Assembly: GCF_003386535.1 (NCBI RefSeq)
Contig: NZ_QTTN01000006.1
Span: forward strand, 1 to 64,000
DNA: 64,000 bases
DNA from: Paenibacillus taihuensis
Lineage (GTDB): Bacteria > Bacillota > Bacilli > Paenibacillales > Paenibacillaceae
Direction of reading: 5' to 3'
Below, in pieces: positions 17,152 to 26,537 of the stretch (the first letter of the stretch is position 1; the number at the start of each line of letters is the position of its first letter). Below the pieces are notes generated by a model that did not search any database, was not told where the DNA came from, and saw only the letters and a list, made by a program, of their open reading frames with translations. A program made the translations under genes and the position numbers.

Positions 17152-19608
17152 TCAGCTTTTGGCTGATCTGCTAGTTTTCAAGGCAGATAGTGTCTCTTTT
17201 TGGGACGGGTCTGCATCGATTAGTTGATTATAAACTTTTTTGTCACTTTTGCCAATAGCATCCAAAGAATCCAAATAAAGTGGTGTCGAAATTTTTACAA
17301 AAGGCTCGTTTAATTTCCCTTGTGCAAGAGGCCTTAGTAAGCTCACCGCTTCACCGTAATCATGATAGGAATAGTAGATTTGGCCAACAGCGAAACGGAT
17401 CATAGGCGTTAAATCAAATGCTCTGCCTTGCAATTGCTCCTTCGGCAGTGCTGTTAATGCTTCTTTCCTTTTGAGAACCTGATTGTAGAGCTCCAATGCT
17501 TTGTTCCACTCTTGTTCAGTGCTCATTCCATTGACTTGGATTCCGCTCTGGCCAGCTGTGAAGTACTCCATAATAAGAGCTTCATAGTAATGAATATCCC
17601 ATTGGAATTTTGTAATCCCTTCTTCCAGGAATCCGATTGCTTCAGGAACATTCTTCTGAATCGCTTTAGTAAATTGATATTCAGCTAGGATTACATCGCG
17701 ATTGTTAGGTTCGGTGTTCTTCAGTTGCTTAAGCAAGCTCTCGATGACTTTTTTGTACTGTTCATCATTTGTTTGCGCATAAGCTTGACTCATCCAATCT
17801 ACTTTTCTGAGCATATAGTCAGGATGATTAGGAGACGCGCTTATTGCTGAATCAAGTTCAGGCAAATAATCTTTAAGCTTGTTGTTCTTATCAGCAGCGA
17901 GCATCAGAGCCTGCTGGTACAAGTTATTTGCTTTATATTCGCGGAACGACCAAGTAAGCAGCACAATAGCCAATAAAGCGATTGCTGTCGGGTAGACATA
18001 CCGCCATGCTTTATTTGCAAACTCTGCCCATCCAACTTTTTGGAATGTGGTATTGTAAGCAGCCACCATTGCCCCAAGAGAAATGAACACGAGAGCGGAC
18101 AAATAAACATAGCTCATATCAAAGTCAATGATGCTATGAATTAACAATGACACGGCAAATATAAAGAAGCTAAGATGATCTTTTCGAACGCTTCGATCCC
18201 TAAAGAAATGGCGAATGTAAATGAAAAACATAAGCGTTAATAGGCCAAGCAAAACAAGCAATCCAACCCAACCGGTTTCAACAAGTGTACTGAAATAGTA
18301 GCTATGTGCCTGTTTGCTGACATAAGGGTTGTTCTGATACTTCTCGTACAGAGCAGCCCAAGCGCCTCCGCCGGCACCGAAAACTGGATAATCTGCAGAG
18401 AGTTTAAGTGCGTCAGCATAAAATGTTTTTCTTTCAAGCACACTGTGCTGATTAAAGTTGATGGTTTCTATCCGATTGGAAATTTCCCCCGGCAGCAGTT
18501 GTCTGACGGCGCTGCTCCCCAAAACTAAGACGGAACCTGCAATAGTGACAATTATAAGTGCAAGAGGAATGACAGTATAAGACCATTTAGTCATAGAAAA
18601 TGAGCTTAACTTCCGCTCCAAAAGTGGTTCAACATATCTATGTACAATAGAGATTGCAGCCGAACATATCACACTGGCTAGTACCAGCCACGTCCAGCCC
18701 GACAAAGGCAAATCGGCCCACGGGGAAAGCAGGCGAGGCTCAGCGTGAGATGAATCCGGCAAGATTGCGCGCCCAATTTTATCCAACAACACAGAAATCT
18801 TACCCAATATTGCAAAACTGAAAACAATCGATATCGCAATGTAATTTAAATATAGAATCTGATTCTTTAGCTTTAGAAAAGGTAAAATGATCAGAATAAG
18901 CAGCGGAACGATGACCAGGGCGCCACGCGACAACGTTAACATGAATGAAATCCAGATCGGGACGAGCATTAGTCCGTTAGCAAACCGCCAATACCAATTA
19001 CGAAATTCAGTAATCAAATAAATACATACGAGAAAGAGTGATGATAAGTACGCCGCATAGGCATTCGGATATTGGAAGACAGAAGTGACGCGATATACTT
19101 CTTGTTGATACCAGAGCGCATCAGGAAAGTAAACTTGTCCCATCATATTTGCTAATCCATATAACACGACTCCATACCCGGATAATAACAAGCTGTATAG
19201 AAGGTAAGTGCGAGCTTTAGCAGAGTCGGTTAGGTAGAGAGACAGTACAAACAATGAAGCTAACATGAAATTGATGTACGTCATAAATTGCGCCATATGT
19301 TCTGAAGCTGGATGCAAGGATGAAATGAGATAAGTTATTGGAAGCAACCATATGCATGCTGCGAGGATCGCTTTCCAGCTATTCGGCGTCCATACCTTGA
19401 ACAAATAAATGCAGCTGAACAATAGAAGGGCAAAGACGAGAAGTTCGGCCTCTAGAAGTGGCCCTTCATAATGAACTTTGTACCCGTTAAATAAGCCTTG
19501 GCAGTAAGGGAATGCGAACAAGAAGATGGCGATAACCGTTAGACCTAACCACTTGATGAGCGAGACGTCTGATGCTTGAACTTGAAGCGCTTTTTTTGAA
19601 AGATTCAT
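17152..19608 (-). CDS. O-antigen ligase/polymerase-type membrane protein with TPR-like tail
   Basis: An 818-residue protein. The first ~560 residues contain about a dozen hydrophobic helices. Between them lie the family segment FMLTLSRGALV and a large loop with FGAGGGAWAALYEKYQNNPY and VSKQAHSYYFSTLVETGWVG, the Wzy_C signature. The last ~240 residues are soluble and helical with TPR-like repeats (LPELDSAISASPNHPDYMLR). Known members join glycans to lipid A, polymerise O-units, or transfer glycans to proteins, as WsfB does in the Paenibacillus alvei S-layer locus. Its place beside an SLH gene and a glycan cluster favours protein O-oligosaccharyl transfer, but a Wzy polymerase is possible. AAGGAGATTGCT precedes the ATG. 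A Spo0A-box sequence lies 79 bp upstream. Confidence 0.85.
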   Translation of the reverse strand: MNLSKKALQVQASDVSLIKWLGLTVIAIFLFAFPYCQGLFNGYKVHYEGPLLEAELLVFALLLFSCIYLFKVWTPNSWKAILAACIWLLPITYLISSLHPASEHMAQFMTYINFMLASLFVLSLYLTDSAKARTYLLYSLLLSGYGVVLYGLANMMGQVYFPDALWYQQEVYRVTSVFQYPNAYAAYLSSLFLVCIYLITEFRNWYWRFANGLMLVPIWISFMLTLSRGALVIVPLLILIILPFLKLKNQILYLNYIAISIVFSFAILGKISVLLDKIGRAILPDSSHAEPRLLSPWADLPLSGWTWLVLASVICSAAISIVHRYVEPLLERKLSSFSMTKWSYTVIPLALIIVTIAGSVLVLGSSAVRQLLPGEISNRIETINFNQHSVLERKTFYADALKLSADYPVFGAGGGAWAALYEKYQNNPYVSKQAHSYYFSTLVETGWVGLLVLLGLLTLMFFIYIRHFFRDRSVRKDHLSFFIFAVSLLIHSIIDFDMSYVYLSALVFISLGAMVAAYNTTFQKVGWAEFANKAWRYVYPTAIALLAIVLLTWSFREYKANNLYQQALMLAADKNNKLKDYLPELDSAISASPNHPDYMLRKVDWMSQAYAQTNDEQYKKVIESLLKQLKNTEPNNRDVILAEYQFTKAIQKNVPEAIGFLEEGITKFQWDIHYYEALIMEYFTAGQSGIQVNGMSTEQEWNKALELYNQVLKRKEALTALPKEQLQGRAFDLTPMIRFAVGQIYYSYHDYGEAVSLLRPLAQGKLNEPFVKISTPLYLDSLDAIGKSDKKVYNQLIDADPSQKETLSALKTSRSAKS

Positions 19609-19686
19609 AGCAATCTCCTTGCGATTTTTTTACAGTTCAGAGGAAATTGGGTAAAAAATAGACAATTAGACAGGATTCTCGTTGTC

Positions 19687-19695
19687 TTTGTCGAA
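19687..19695. promoter_or_regulatory. Spo0A-box sequence upstream of the O-antigen-ligase-type gene
   Basis: TTTGTCGAA contains the core Spo0A box TGTCGAA. It lies 79 bp upstream of the minus-strand start at 19608. A 7-base match can occur by chance, so this is a candidate only. Confidence 0.35.
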
Positions 19696-19929
19696 TTGTG
19701 TATAAAGCGAAAGAATGATGGGTCTATTTTAATATAACGTTGAAAGTATAGCAAAGTTGCTCAGCAAGACCTAGAAGATTATTAAATTTTCTCAAAAATG
19801 TCACAGAATGCACTTATTTTTACTAATTGGATAGAAATAACTTCTTTTGAAGCTGGTATTTGATATAATTTTAATATTTTCTGGTTTGTTTTAATCGTTT
19901 TAGATGTTTTGAAAGAGGGGCTTGTAATT

Positions 19930-20210
19930 GTGAAAATACGTAAAGCAATAATACCGGCTGTAGGTCTTGGAACGAGGTTTTTGCCTGCAACGAGAGCCAT
20001 GCTGTAAGAAAGGTTGTCTATTGTCGATTAAGGAGACAATCGTTGACTAGATAATATTCATTAGTCAGTATAAAGACCAGCAAGCTCAATAGTCCATCAT
20101 AGGGGATAGTTTGTAATGAGGGTTGTATGAGGATTTTGATGGAGTAAGGGGTAAGGACGTCAAAAGAAGCGGAGGTAATTTATTACAACGCGATAAATAA
20201 ACTTAAAAGA
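19930..20210 (+). pseudogene. Remnant of galU/gtaB (UTP-glucose-1-phosphate uridylyltransferase)
   Basis: After GAGGGG, a GTG at 19930 opens a frame reading [20 protein letters not shown] and then TRAML before TAA at 20005. This is the conserved N-terminus of GalU ([21 protein letters not shown]). Directly after it another frame reads ERLSIVD, like the KEMLPIVD that follows in GalU. Near 20130-20160 EDFDGVR and DVK resemble the C-terminal YDFEGKRYDV of GtaB. The middle of the gene is missing and frames are broken. Only N- and possibly C-terminal scars remain. The N-terminal identity is secure; the C-terminal match and right border are tentative. Confidence 0.75.
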
Positions 20211-20265
20211 TTAATGAATCCTAAAAGTATTGGTAACGCGCAGACTTTTTCAGTGTAAGTAACCT

Positions 20266-21189
20266 TCAAATATAACCAATTAGGATCAAGAGCTTAAAGA
20301 GCATTTGTTCAATTAAAGATTGACGATACAGTTTGGATTGCGCCAAATACTGAAGGCGTTGAATTATAGTTCGGCGCTCAGAGAGAAATAGAGTTAATTG
20401 ACGCGACTTCTCATGGTTGATTTCTTCACCATATAGTCGTTGAAATTCTAGAGCTTGCTTAAACAGTAATCGGGTTCCTTTATGCTTCTGGTAACTTCTC
20501 CACTTTCTTTTCATTTTGTCCCAAAATGAAAGTTCTCCACCTACAACATTGTTTGAGTGCTGGCGGTATAGGATAGATGGATTTGTGTCGAAGTGGACGT
20601 TGCCAAATGCAGAAATGCACAAATACGCCCACCAGTCATGCATCAAGATATACTCGGTACTGGGCTGCTTCATGCATAATAAATTTCTTGCTTCCTTATT
20701 GAGTGTCACGGTTGCGCCTACTGCAATGTTTTGAATGAGTGCGTTGAAAAAAGAAGGTGGCTTCGAAATGCTCTTCGGCCATACTTTAATAGGGTCAAGA
20801 GATGAAGTTGTCATTTGCGTCGCAGTGAAATGCATAGCAGGGACACCGGGAGTATTGGATTCCAGATGTGTAAGAGCAGACGCAACTTTATGTGGCAGCC
20901 AAACGTCATCTTGATCACAGAAACAATAGTAATCAGAACTTGCATCAGCAAGCTTTAGGAGAAATAGAAAACTTCGGATGACACCTAAGTTTCCACCGGT
21001 ATAAAGTGAAATTTTGCTTGGGTAGCGTGAATGATAGCTTTTAAGAATGCTCATCGTATTATCGGTAGAACCATCATCTCTGATTATTATGGACAAATTA
21101 GAGTATGTCTGACTTAAAATGCTCTCAAGCTGTTCTGCTATGTAACTTTCTCCATTATAAGTGGAGATGAGAATTGTAAAGTTCTTCAA
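20266..21189 (-). CDS. Family 2 glycosyltransferase, rhamnosyltransferase-like
   Basis: About 307 residues. FTILISTYNGESYIAEQLES, IIIRDDGSTDNT and FCDQDDVW give a GT-A nucleotide-sugar fold with its DxD-type acidic motif. MHDWWAYLCISAFG and SILYRQHSNNVVGG are typical of rhamnosyltransferases that use dTDP-rhamnose, which rmlACBD in this island would supply. The start is taken as TTG at 21189, which has GAGGTG 4-6 bases upstream. An ATG 60 bases further upstream has no clear ribosome site and would add residues before the conserved fold. It is divergent from the exporter genes. Confidence 0.88.
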   Translation of the reverse strand: MKNFTILISTYNGESYIAEQLESILSQTYSNLSIIIRDDGSTDNTMSILKSYHSRYPSKISLYTGGNLGVIRSFLFLLKLADASSDYYCFCDQDDVWLPHKVASALTHLESNTPGVPAMHFTATQMTTSSLDPIKVWPKSISKPPSFFNALIQNIAVGATVTLNKEARNLLCMKQPSTEYILMHDWWAYLCISAFGNVHFDTNPSILYRQHSNNVVGGELSFWDKMKRKWRSYQKHKGTRLLFKQALEFQRLYGEEINHEKSRQLTLFLSERRTIIQRLQYLAQSKLYRQSLIEQMLFKLLILIGYI

Positions 21190-21302
21190 AGGAACACCTC
21201 GAACATAAATAGAGTCTAAAACTATAATATATGTACCATAAACACTCACATCTGTCGATTATGAGTAGTCAACAGGAAATGAATGTTATGAAGGAGCCGC
21301 AT

Positions 21303-22079
21303 ATGAAAGTATATATTCAGAATTTAACAAGGTATAAAGATCTGTTCTTTGAGTTAGTGAAACATGACATAAAGCTGAAATATAGAAATTCAATACTTGG
21401 TATACTCTGGAGTATGCTAAATCCGTTGTTGATGATGATTGTAATGAGTATAGTATTCATGGAGTTATTTAAGACGAACACCCCGAATTATCCGTTATAT
21501 GTCTTGACTGGGAGAATATTGTATCAATTCTTTGCGGAATCTACGAGCTTCGCGATGGATTCTATATACGCTAACAGTCAATTGGTGCGAAAGGTTTACG
21601 TGCCCAAGTATTTCTTTCCATTAGCACGTGTTAGCTCTTCGTTTGTAACGACTCTCATTTCTTTGGTGACTGTTGTTACACTGATAGCTGTTACCGATGT
21701 GCCTTTTCGATGGTTGAATTTAATGTTCATTGTTCCGATGATTTACTTGCTGGTAATATCTGCGGGAGTAGGGTTGATTCTATCTTCAATCACCGTTTTT
21801 TTTAAAGATGTGAAGCATTTTTACTCTATCGTGCTTTTAGTAGTTATGTATATGACACCTATTTTTTACCCTGCTTCCATTATTCCAAGAAAATACCAAT
21901 TTATCCTTAACTTGAATCCATTGTATCTAGTACTTGATATGTTTAGGGATATTGTGATTACAGGGAGTATACCAGCACTAAGCGAGCATTTAATCTTAAT
22001 TGGATACATGATTGTGGTAGGGTTAGTCGGATTAGGTCTATTCTATAAAACGCAAGACAAGTTCATTTATCATTTATAG
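21303..22079 (+). CDS. wzm: ABC-2 polysaccharide export permease (Wzm/TagG type)
   Basis: 258 residues with six predicted membrane helices. The N-terminal RYKDLFFELVKHDIKLKYRN followed by SILGILWSMLNPLLMMIVMS is the hallmark of Wzm/TagG permeases. It would export an undecaprenyl-linked glycan with the ATPase encoded next, as in S-layer glycan and teichoic acid export. The ATG at 21303 follows AAGGAGCCGCAT; upstream in-frame ATGs have no site. It is first in the plus-strand operon and 17 bp before the ATPase gene. Confidence 0.92.
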   Translation: MKVYIQNLTRYKDLFFELVKHDIKLKYRNSILGILWSMLNPLLMMIVMSIVFMELFKTNTPNYPLYVLTGRILYQFFAESTSFAMDSIYANSQLVRKVYVPKYFFPLARVSSSFVTTLISLVTVVTLIAVTDVPFRWLNLMFIVPMIYLLVISAGVGLILSSITVFFKDVKHFYSIVLLVVMYMTPIFYPASIIPRKYQFILNLNPLYLVLDMFRDIVITGSIPALSEHLILIGYMIVVGLVGLGLFYKTQDKFIYHL

Positions 22080-22096
22080 GATGAGGATTTGAGAAT

Positions 22097-22831
22097 ATGA
22101 GCAATATAGCTATCCAGGTTTCTGAAGTTACAATGCAGTATAGACTTGCGGTCGAAAAGGTGGATTCGTTTAAAAACTATTTGATCAAGAAGATTCGTAA
22201 GGAAATGCGCTATGAGGACTTCTTTGCGCTGCAAAATGTAAGCTTCTCTGTGGAGAAGGGCGAAGTATTTGGTGTAATAGGCATGAATGGAGCCGGGAAA
22301 AGTACCTTATTAAAGGTTATAGCAGGTATTCAAAAGCCTACATTAGGTTCGGTTGAGCGACATGGAAGCATGGCTCCGTTAATTGAACTTGGAGCCGGCT
22401 TTAACGGTGAATTAACAGGTATTGAAAACATCTATTTGAATGGATTGCTCCTAGGGTTTTCGAAGAAGTTTATTAAGGAGAAGTTGGATGAGATTGTAGA
22501 TTTTTCTGAGTTAGATAAGTTTATTCATACACCATTGAAGAACTACTCATCAGGAATGAAAGCACGGCTTGGGTTTTCAATCGCAACAATCGTGAAGCCT
22601 GAGATTCTTATTGTTGATGAAGTTTTAGCAGTTGGAGACTTTAAGTTTAAAGAGAAATCGGAAAAGAAAATTAATACAATGACAGAGAATGGGACGACTG
22701 TATTATTTGTTTCTCACTCACTTGGGCAAGTAGAAGCAATATGTCAGCGTGTCCTCTGGTTAGAGAAGGGCAATGTAAAGAAAATAGGTCCTGCAAAAGA
22801 AATAGTAGAACAATTCAGAAATAGTCAATAA
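22097..22831 (+). CDS. wzt: ABC polysaccharide export ATPase (Wzt/TagH type)
   Basis: 244 residues. Walker A is GMNGAGKST, the signature is YSSGMKARLGFS and Walker B is EILIVDEVLAVGD, followed by the VSHSLGQVEAICQRVLWLEKG switch region. MAPLIELGAGFNGELTGIEN is typical of Wzt/TagH. It lacks the long C-terminal carbohydrate-binding domain of some Wzt proteins, so export is unlikely to need a specific capped glycan end. It pairs with the upstream permease. Confidence 0.93.
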   Translation: MSNIAIQVSEVTMQYRLAVEKVDSFKNYLIKKIRKEMRYEDFFALQNVSFSVEKGEVFGVIGMNGAGKSTLLKVIAGIQKPTLGSVERHGSMAPLIELGAGFNGELTGIENIYLNGLLLGFSKKFIKEKLDEIVDFSELDKFIHTPLKNYSSGMKARLGFSIATIVKPEILIVDEVLAVGDFKFKEKSEKKINTMTENGTTVLFVSHSLGQVEAICQRVLWLEKGNVKKIGPAKEIVEQFRNSQ

Positions 22832-22862
22832 TGTAACGGGGAGGGTGAGAGGAGGGTAGAAA

Positions 22863-23927
22863 TTGAGGATTTTGTATTTCTCAACAGTAAATTGGAAATG
22901 GATCAAGCAGAGGCCACATTTTATTGCTCAATATTTATCTGTACAAGGACATGAGGTTGATTATTTTTCAATTAATCCGATTGGAAAGACGAGAGTTCAA
23001 AAACATGCAGAAGGACGTCTGAGGATAAGGGATACCTATGTACTTCCATTTGCATTAAAAAACAGATGGATAGAACGGTTTAATATATGGTATTTCCAAA
23101 AAAAGTTATCTGTATATCAATACGATATAATTGTTTTAACGAACCCTTTGCAGCTTCAGTATATTCCCAAACGATTAGCATCCAATTGCTCCATTATTTA
23201 TGAATGCATGGACAATATGCCATATTTCTATAATGGGCATTTGAGAGAGAGGATGTTCATAGAGGAAAGAAGAATGCTTGGATTCGTCGATGGTGTAATT
23301 ACTAGTTCACGAAAATTGAAAAGTGAAATTTACGATAGATCTCCCAACAAAGAACTCACTATAAATACGATTCATAATGCTGTGGACAAGACGACGTTGA
23401 GTCAAGCTCCTGAATCATTGACCTTACAAGGGCCAAATTTGATCTATATTGGAACGATAAGTCACTGGTTAGATTGGGACACTTTGTATAAGTTTGCAGC
23501 AAAGTACCCTCACTATACGTTATATTTTGTGGGTCCGGTTGATGTCGAATTGAACCTATTGCCTAATATGATTCTGGTAGGAGTTGTAGAGCATAGTCGA
23601 ATCATAGACTATATCCACTATGGTGATATTATGCTTTTACCATTCAGTGTAAATGAACTAACAAAAACAGTCGATCCTGTCAAAATGTATGAATACTTAT
23701 CATTAAATAAACCGGTTATAAGCACATATTGGCCGGAATTGGATAAATTTGAATGTGATAATTTAGGGTTTTATCGTGATTTTAACCAATTCGAGGAGTT
23801 AGTAAATGCAATGAGTAGGATAAAGTCTGACTTTTCGATTAACTATACTTTTATGATAGAGAATCAATGGGAAAATAGAGTAGAAAAGTATGATTCCTTT
23901 TTAAACGAACTGATCAATCAGAAGTGA
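22863..23927 (+). CDS. Glycosyltransferase, GT4-like
   Basis: A 354-residue GT-B-type protein. FSTVNWKWIKQRPHFIAQYL carries the W(x)nQRPH motif found at the N-terminus of many capsule and S-layer glycan transferases. IYECMDNMPYFYNG and VDGVITSSRKLKSEI follow, and the C-terminal half has LIYIGTISHWLDWDTLYKFA and DPVKMYEYLSLNKPVISTYW, matching nucleotide-sugar binding. The donor sugar is unknown. The start is TTG at 22863 preceded by AGGAGGGTAGAAA. Gene order suggests co-transcription with wzm/wzt. Confidence 0.85.
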   Translation: MRILYFSTVNWKWIKQRPHFIAQYLSVQGHEVDYFSINPIGKTRVQKHAEGRLRIRDTYVLPFALKNRWIERFNIWYFQKKLSVYQYDIIVLTNPLQLQYIPKRLASNCSIIYECMDNMPYFYNGHLRERMFIEERRMLGFVDGVITSSRKLKSEIYDRSPNKELTINTIHNAVDKTTLSQAPESLTLQGPNLIYIGTISHWLDWDTLYKFAAKYPHYTLYFVGPVDVELNLLPNMILVGVVEHSRIIDYIHYGDIMLLPFSVNELTKTVDPVKMYEYLSLNKPVISTYWPELDKFECDNLGFYRDFNQFEELVNAMSRIKSDFSINYTFMIENQWENRVEKYDSFLNELINQK

Positions 23928-23952
23928 AAATAAACAACAGAGGTGTGTCAAG

Positions 23953-25269
23953 ATGAAAATCTGTGTAATTGGTCTAGGTTATATCGGGTTGCCAACAGCT
24001 GCAATGTTTTCTAGTTATGGCTGCCAAGTAGTAGGTGTTGATGTAAAACCTGAAGTGGTAGAGGTGTTGAATAGAGGTGATATACATATTGAAGAGCCTG
24101 GTTTAGCAGAATTAATGATGTCTGCAGTGGGGAATGGCAATTTCAAAGCGGCGCTTCGGCCCGAATCTGCTGATGTGTATATCGTAGCCGTACCGACACC
24201 TAATAACGATGATCAATATATGAGCTGCGATCTTTCGTATGTATTAGCTGCTTGTCGATCTATTATTCCATATCTTAAAGATGGTACCACTGTAATTGTA
24301 GAGTCCACTATTGCTCCACGTTCTATGGATGATTATATTAAGCCGCTATTCGAGGGTGAAGGCTTCATAATTGGTCAAGATATTTATTTAGCTCATTGCC
24401 CTGAAAGAGTATTGCCTGGGCAGATCTTGAAGGAGCTCATTTATAATAACCGCATTGTTGGCGGAGTGACTGAAAGGTGCACAGAAGCTGCAGCTAAAGT
24501 GTACTCTCTGTTCGTTAAAGGTGAGATTATTAAAACAGAGGCTAAGACAGCAGAGATGTCTAAATGTATGGAAAATACATACAGAGATGTAAACATTGCA
24601 TTAGCTAATGAGTTATCCAGGATTTGCTACGATTTGGACATTAATGTATTAGATGTTATTCAGATGGCGAATAAACATCCTCGGGTTAATATTCATAGTC
24701 CTGGTCCAGGCGTTGGTGGTCATTGTTTGGCTGTTGATCCTTACTTTATTTATGAGAAATCACCAGAGAATGCAAATATTATTAAAATGGCAAGAGAAAC
24801 AAACGACAGTATGCCTCAGTTTGTCGTCCAATTAATTCGCAATATGTTTGTTAATATGAATAATCAACTAATCGCTGTATTTGGTGTAACCTATAAAGGT
24901 GATGTAGACGATATGAGAGAATCGCCAGCATTGAAAGTAATAGAGTTGTTAAAAGCAGAGGGGTATAGACTCGCAATCTATGATCCACATGTAGAGCATA
25001 ATGATTTCGTTGAGATAGATGAAGCGGTACAAGGAGCAGATTTAATTCTTGTACTAACGGATCATTCGGAGTTTAAAACATTAGATCATAAGATATTAGC
25101 CCAAAAAATGAGAACGCCGATTTTGCTCGATACAAAAAATATTGTGAAGCAACAAGAAAGGTCAGGTCTGAAAGTAATTAACTACGGAAACGCATCGAGG
25201 TTTAACTCAAGTGAACTTGTGGACCTGGTATTATCTGGACAAGGCAATACGTTGCAAGAGGTGAAGTGA
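23953..25269 (+). CDS. wecC: UDP-N-acetyl-D-mannosamine dehydrogenase-type nucleotide-sugar dehydrogenase
   Basis: A 438-residue enzyme. The N-terminal NAD fold is CVIGLGYIGLPTAAMFSSYG. ESTIAPRSMDDYIKPLF and AHCPERVLPGQ mark the WecC branch of UDP-sugar 6-dehydrogenases. The catalytic Cys is in HSPGPGVGGHCLAVDPYF. FGVTYKGDVDDMRESPA begins the C-terminal UDP-binding domain. It would oxidise UDP-ManNAc to UDP-ManNAc uronic acid for the glycan. The epimerase WecB is not in the window. The next gene overlaps its stop. Confidence 0.9.
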   Translation: MKICVIGLGYIGLPTAAMFSSYGCQVVGVDVKPEVVEVLNRGDIHIEEPGLAELMMSAVGNGNFKAALRPESADVYIVAVPTPNNDDQYMSCDLSYVLAACRSIIPYLKDGTTVIVESTIAPRSMDDYIKPLFEGEGFIIGQDIYLAHCPERVLPGQILKELIYNNRIVGGVTERCTEAAAKVYSLFVKGEIIKTEAKTAEMSKCMENTYRDVNIALANELSRICYDLDINVLDVIQMANKHPRVNIHSPGPGVGGHCLAVDPYFIYEKSPENANIIKMARETNDSMPQFVVQLIRNMFVNMNNQLIAVFGVTYKGDVDDMRESPALKVIELLKAEGYRLAIYDPHVEHNDFVEIDEAVQGADLILVLTDHSEFKTLDHKILAQKMRTPILLDTKNIVKQQERSGLKVINYGNASRFNSSELVDLVLSGQGNTLQEVK

Positions 25270-26537
25270 CTTTGAAAGTAATGAGTAATCCAAGAATTGA
25301 ACTAGAAGATGGTTCCATAATAATAGGGCATGATAATGAGTATATTTCAACAGTATTAAACAATTCCAAACAGTATTATGAAATTAATGAATTACGCAAA
25401 TTCTCTCGTTATGTGCCAGAAAACCCGGTTGTATATGACATTGGTTCGAATATCGGCAATCATACTATTTATTTTCATAAACATTATCATGCTAAAAAAA
25501 TCTATGCATTTGAGCCGGCTGCTGAAAATGTAGCTTTACTGGAACTTAATATTAAAAATAATAATCTTCAAAACGTTGAAGTCTTTCAAGCAGCTGCAGG
25601 TAGTGCTGCAAAAAAAGCAGATCTAACTCGGAATACGAACAATATGGGTGAGTGCAGGTTAGTAGAAAATTCTGAAGGGGCGGTAAAGGTTGTTTCCATT
25701 GACGAGATAAAATTAGACGCCCCAGATTTTGTGAAAATCGATGTGGAAGGCTCGGAGTTAGATGTGCTGAACGGCATGTCAAGATTGCTGACTGAATCAT
25801 CTCCCGTAATCTGGATAGAAATTAACGAGAATTTTAGCGATGTTCATCTGGTTTTAAATCAACTGCAATATGAATTAGTTGATAAGCACCACTTCAATCA
25901 TATCTATTTAAAGTGCAAAGATCAGGCGGAGCAGGTTGAAACAATGAGTACGTTTAGAGCGAACATTGTCCCTGAGTATAATCATGCAATTCTTGATAAA
26001 TGGAATTTAAATAAATGGTTAAATGCAGAAAAGGAAAAAGTTAAAGTTAAAGAGCAAGAGAAATCAGAGTGTTTAATTCAAATAAATCGAATTCAGAATG
26101 ATTTCGAAAACTTGCAATTGAGGTACAGTCATTTAGAACAAGAAAAGAAAGATTTAGATATTGATATTGATAAACTAACTAAGACTCTCGTTGATTTGAA
26201 AAATGAAACTCAAGAATTAACCCACAGTTATGAGACAGAGAAGCAAGTCATGCTCAAGAATACCGCAGATTTGAAAACCAGTGTCGGAGCACTTCAATTT
26301 AGACTTATTAATACTAGCCTCATGTATGAAAATGAGAAGAAAGATATTCAAATGCAATTGTTACAGCACATAGATGCAGAGAGAAAAGCATTGCTCGAAC
26401 TGATCTCTCTAAAGCAGCACTATCAATTAATTGAAGCTAGGTATATGCGCTTGAGAAATACGCTGCCTGGCAAAGTGGCAGTTAAACTGTGGAAATTCGC
26501 AAAAAGGCTAAAGCAAAAGAGGGATTCCATTGGATAA
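25266..26537 (+). CDS. FkbM-type methyltransferase fused to a coiled coil
   Basis: About 423 residues. NPVVYDIGSNIGNHTIYF and IYAFEPAAENVALLELN form the SAM site; VKVVSIDEI and FVKIDVEGSELDVLNGM complete an FkbM-type domain (residues about 50-220). Residues 260-400 form a Lys/Glu-rich coiled coil. The tail YMRLRNTLPGKVAVKLWKFA resembles the end of the 99-residue protein at 32333. A sugar O-methyltransferase is likely, possibly for chain ending. The start overlaps wecC; GTG 25266 is in frame, but TTG 25272 is better spaced from AGAGGTG. It overlaps the next gene by 8 nt. Confidence 0.82.
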   Translation: MTLKVMSNPRIELEDGSIIIGHDNEYISTVLNNSKQYYEINELRKFSRYVPENPVVYDIGSNIGNHTIYFHKHYHAKKIYAFEPAAENVALLELNIKNNNLQNVEVFQAAAGSAAKKADLTRNTNNMGECRLVENSEGAVKVVSIDEIKLDAPDFVKIDVEGSELDVLNGMSRLLTESSPVIWIEINENFSDVHLVLNQLQYELVDKHHFNHIYLKCKDQAEQVETMSTFRANIVPEYNHAILDKWNLNKWLNAEKEKVKVKEQEKSECLIQINRIQNDFENLQLRYSHLEQEKKDLDIDIDKLTKTLVDLKNETQELTHSYETEKQVMLKNTADLKTSVGALQFRLINTSLMYENEKKDIQMQLLQHIDAERKALLELISLKQHYQLIEARYMRLRNTLPGKVAVKLWKFAKRLKQKRDSIG

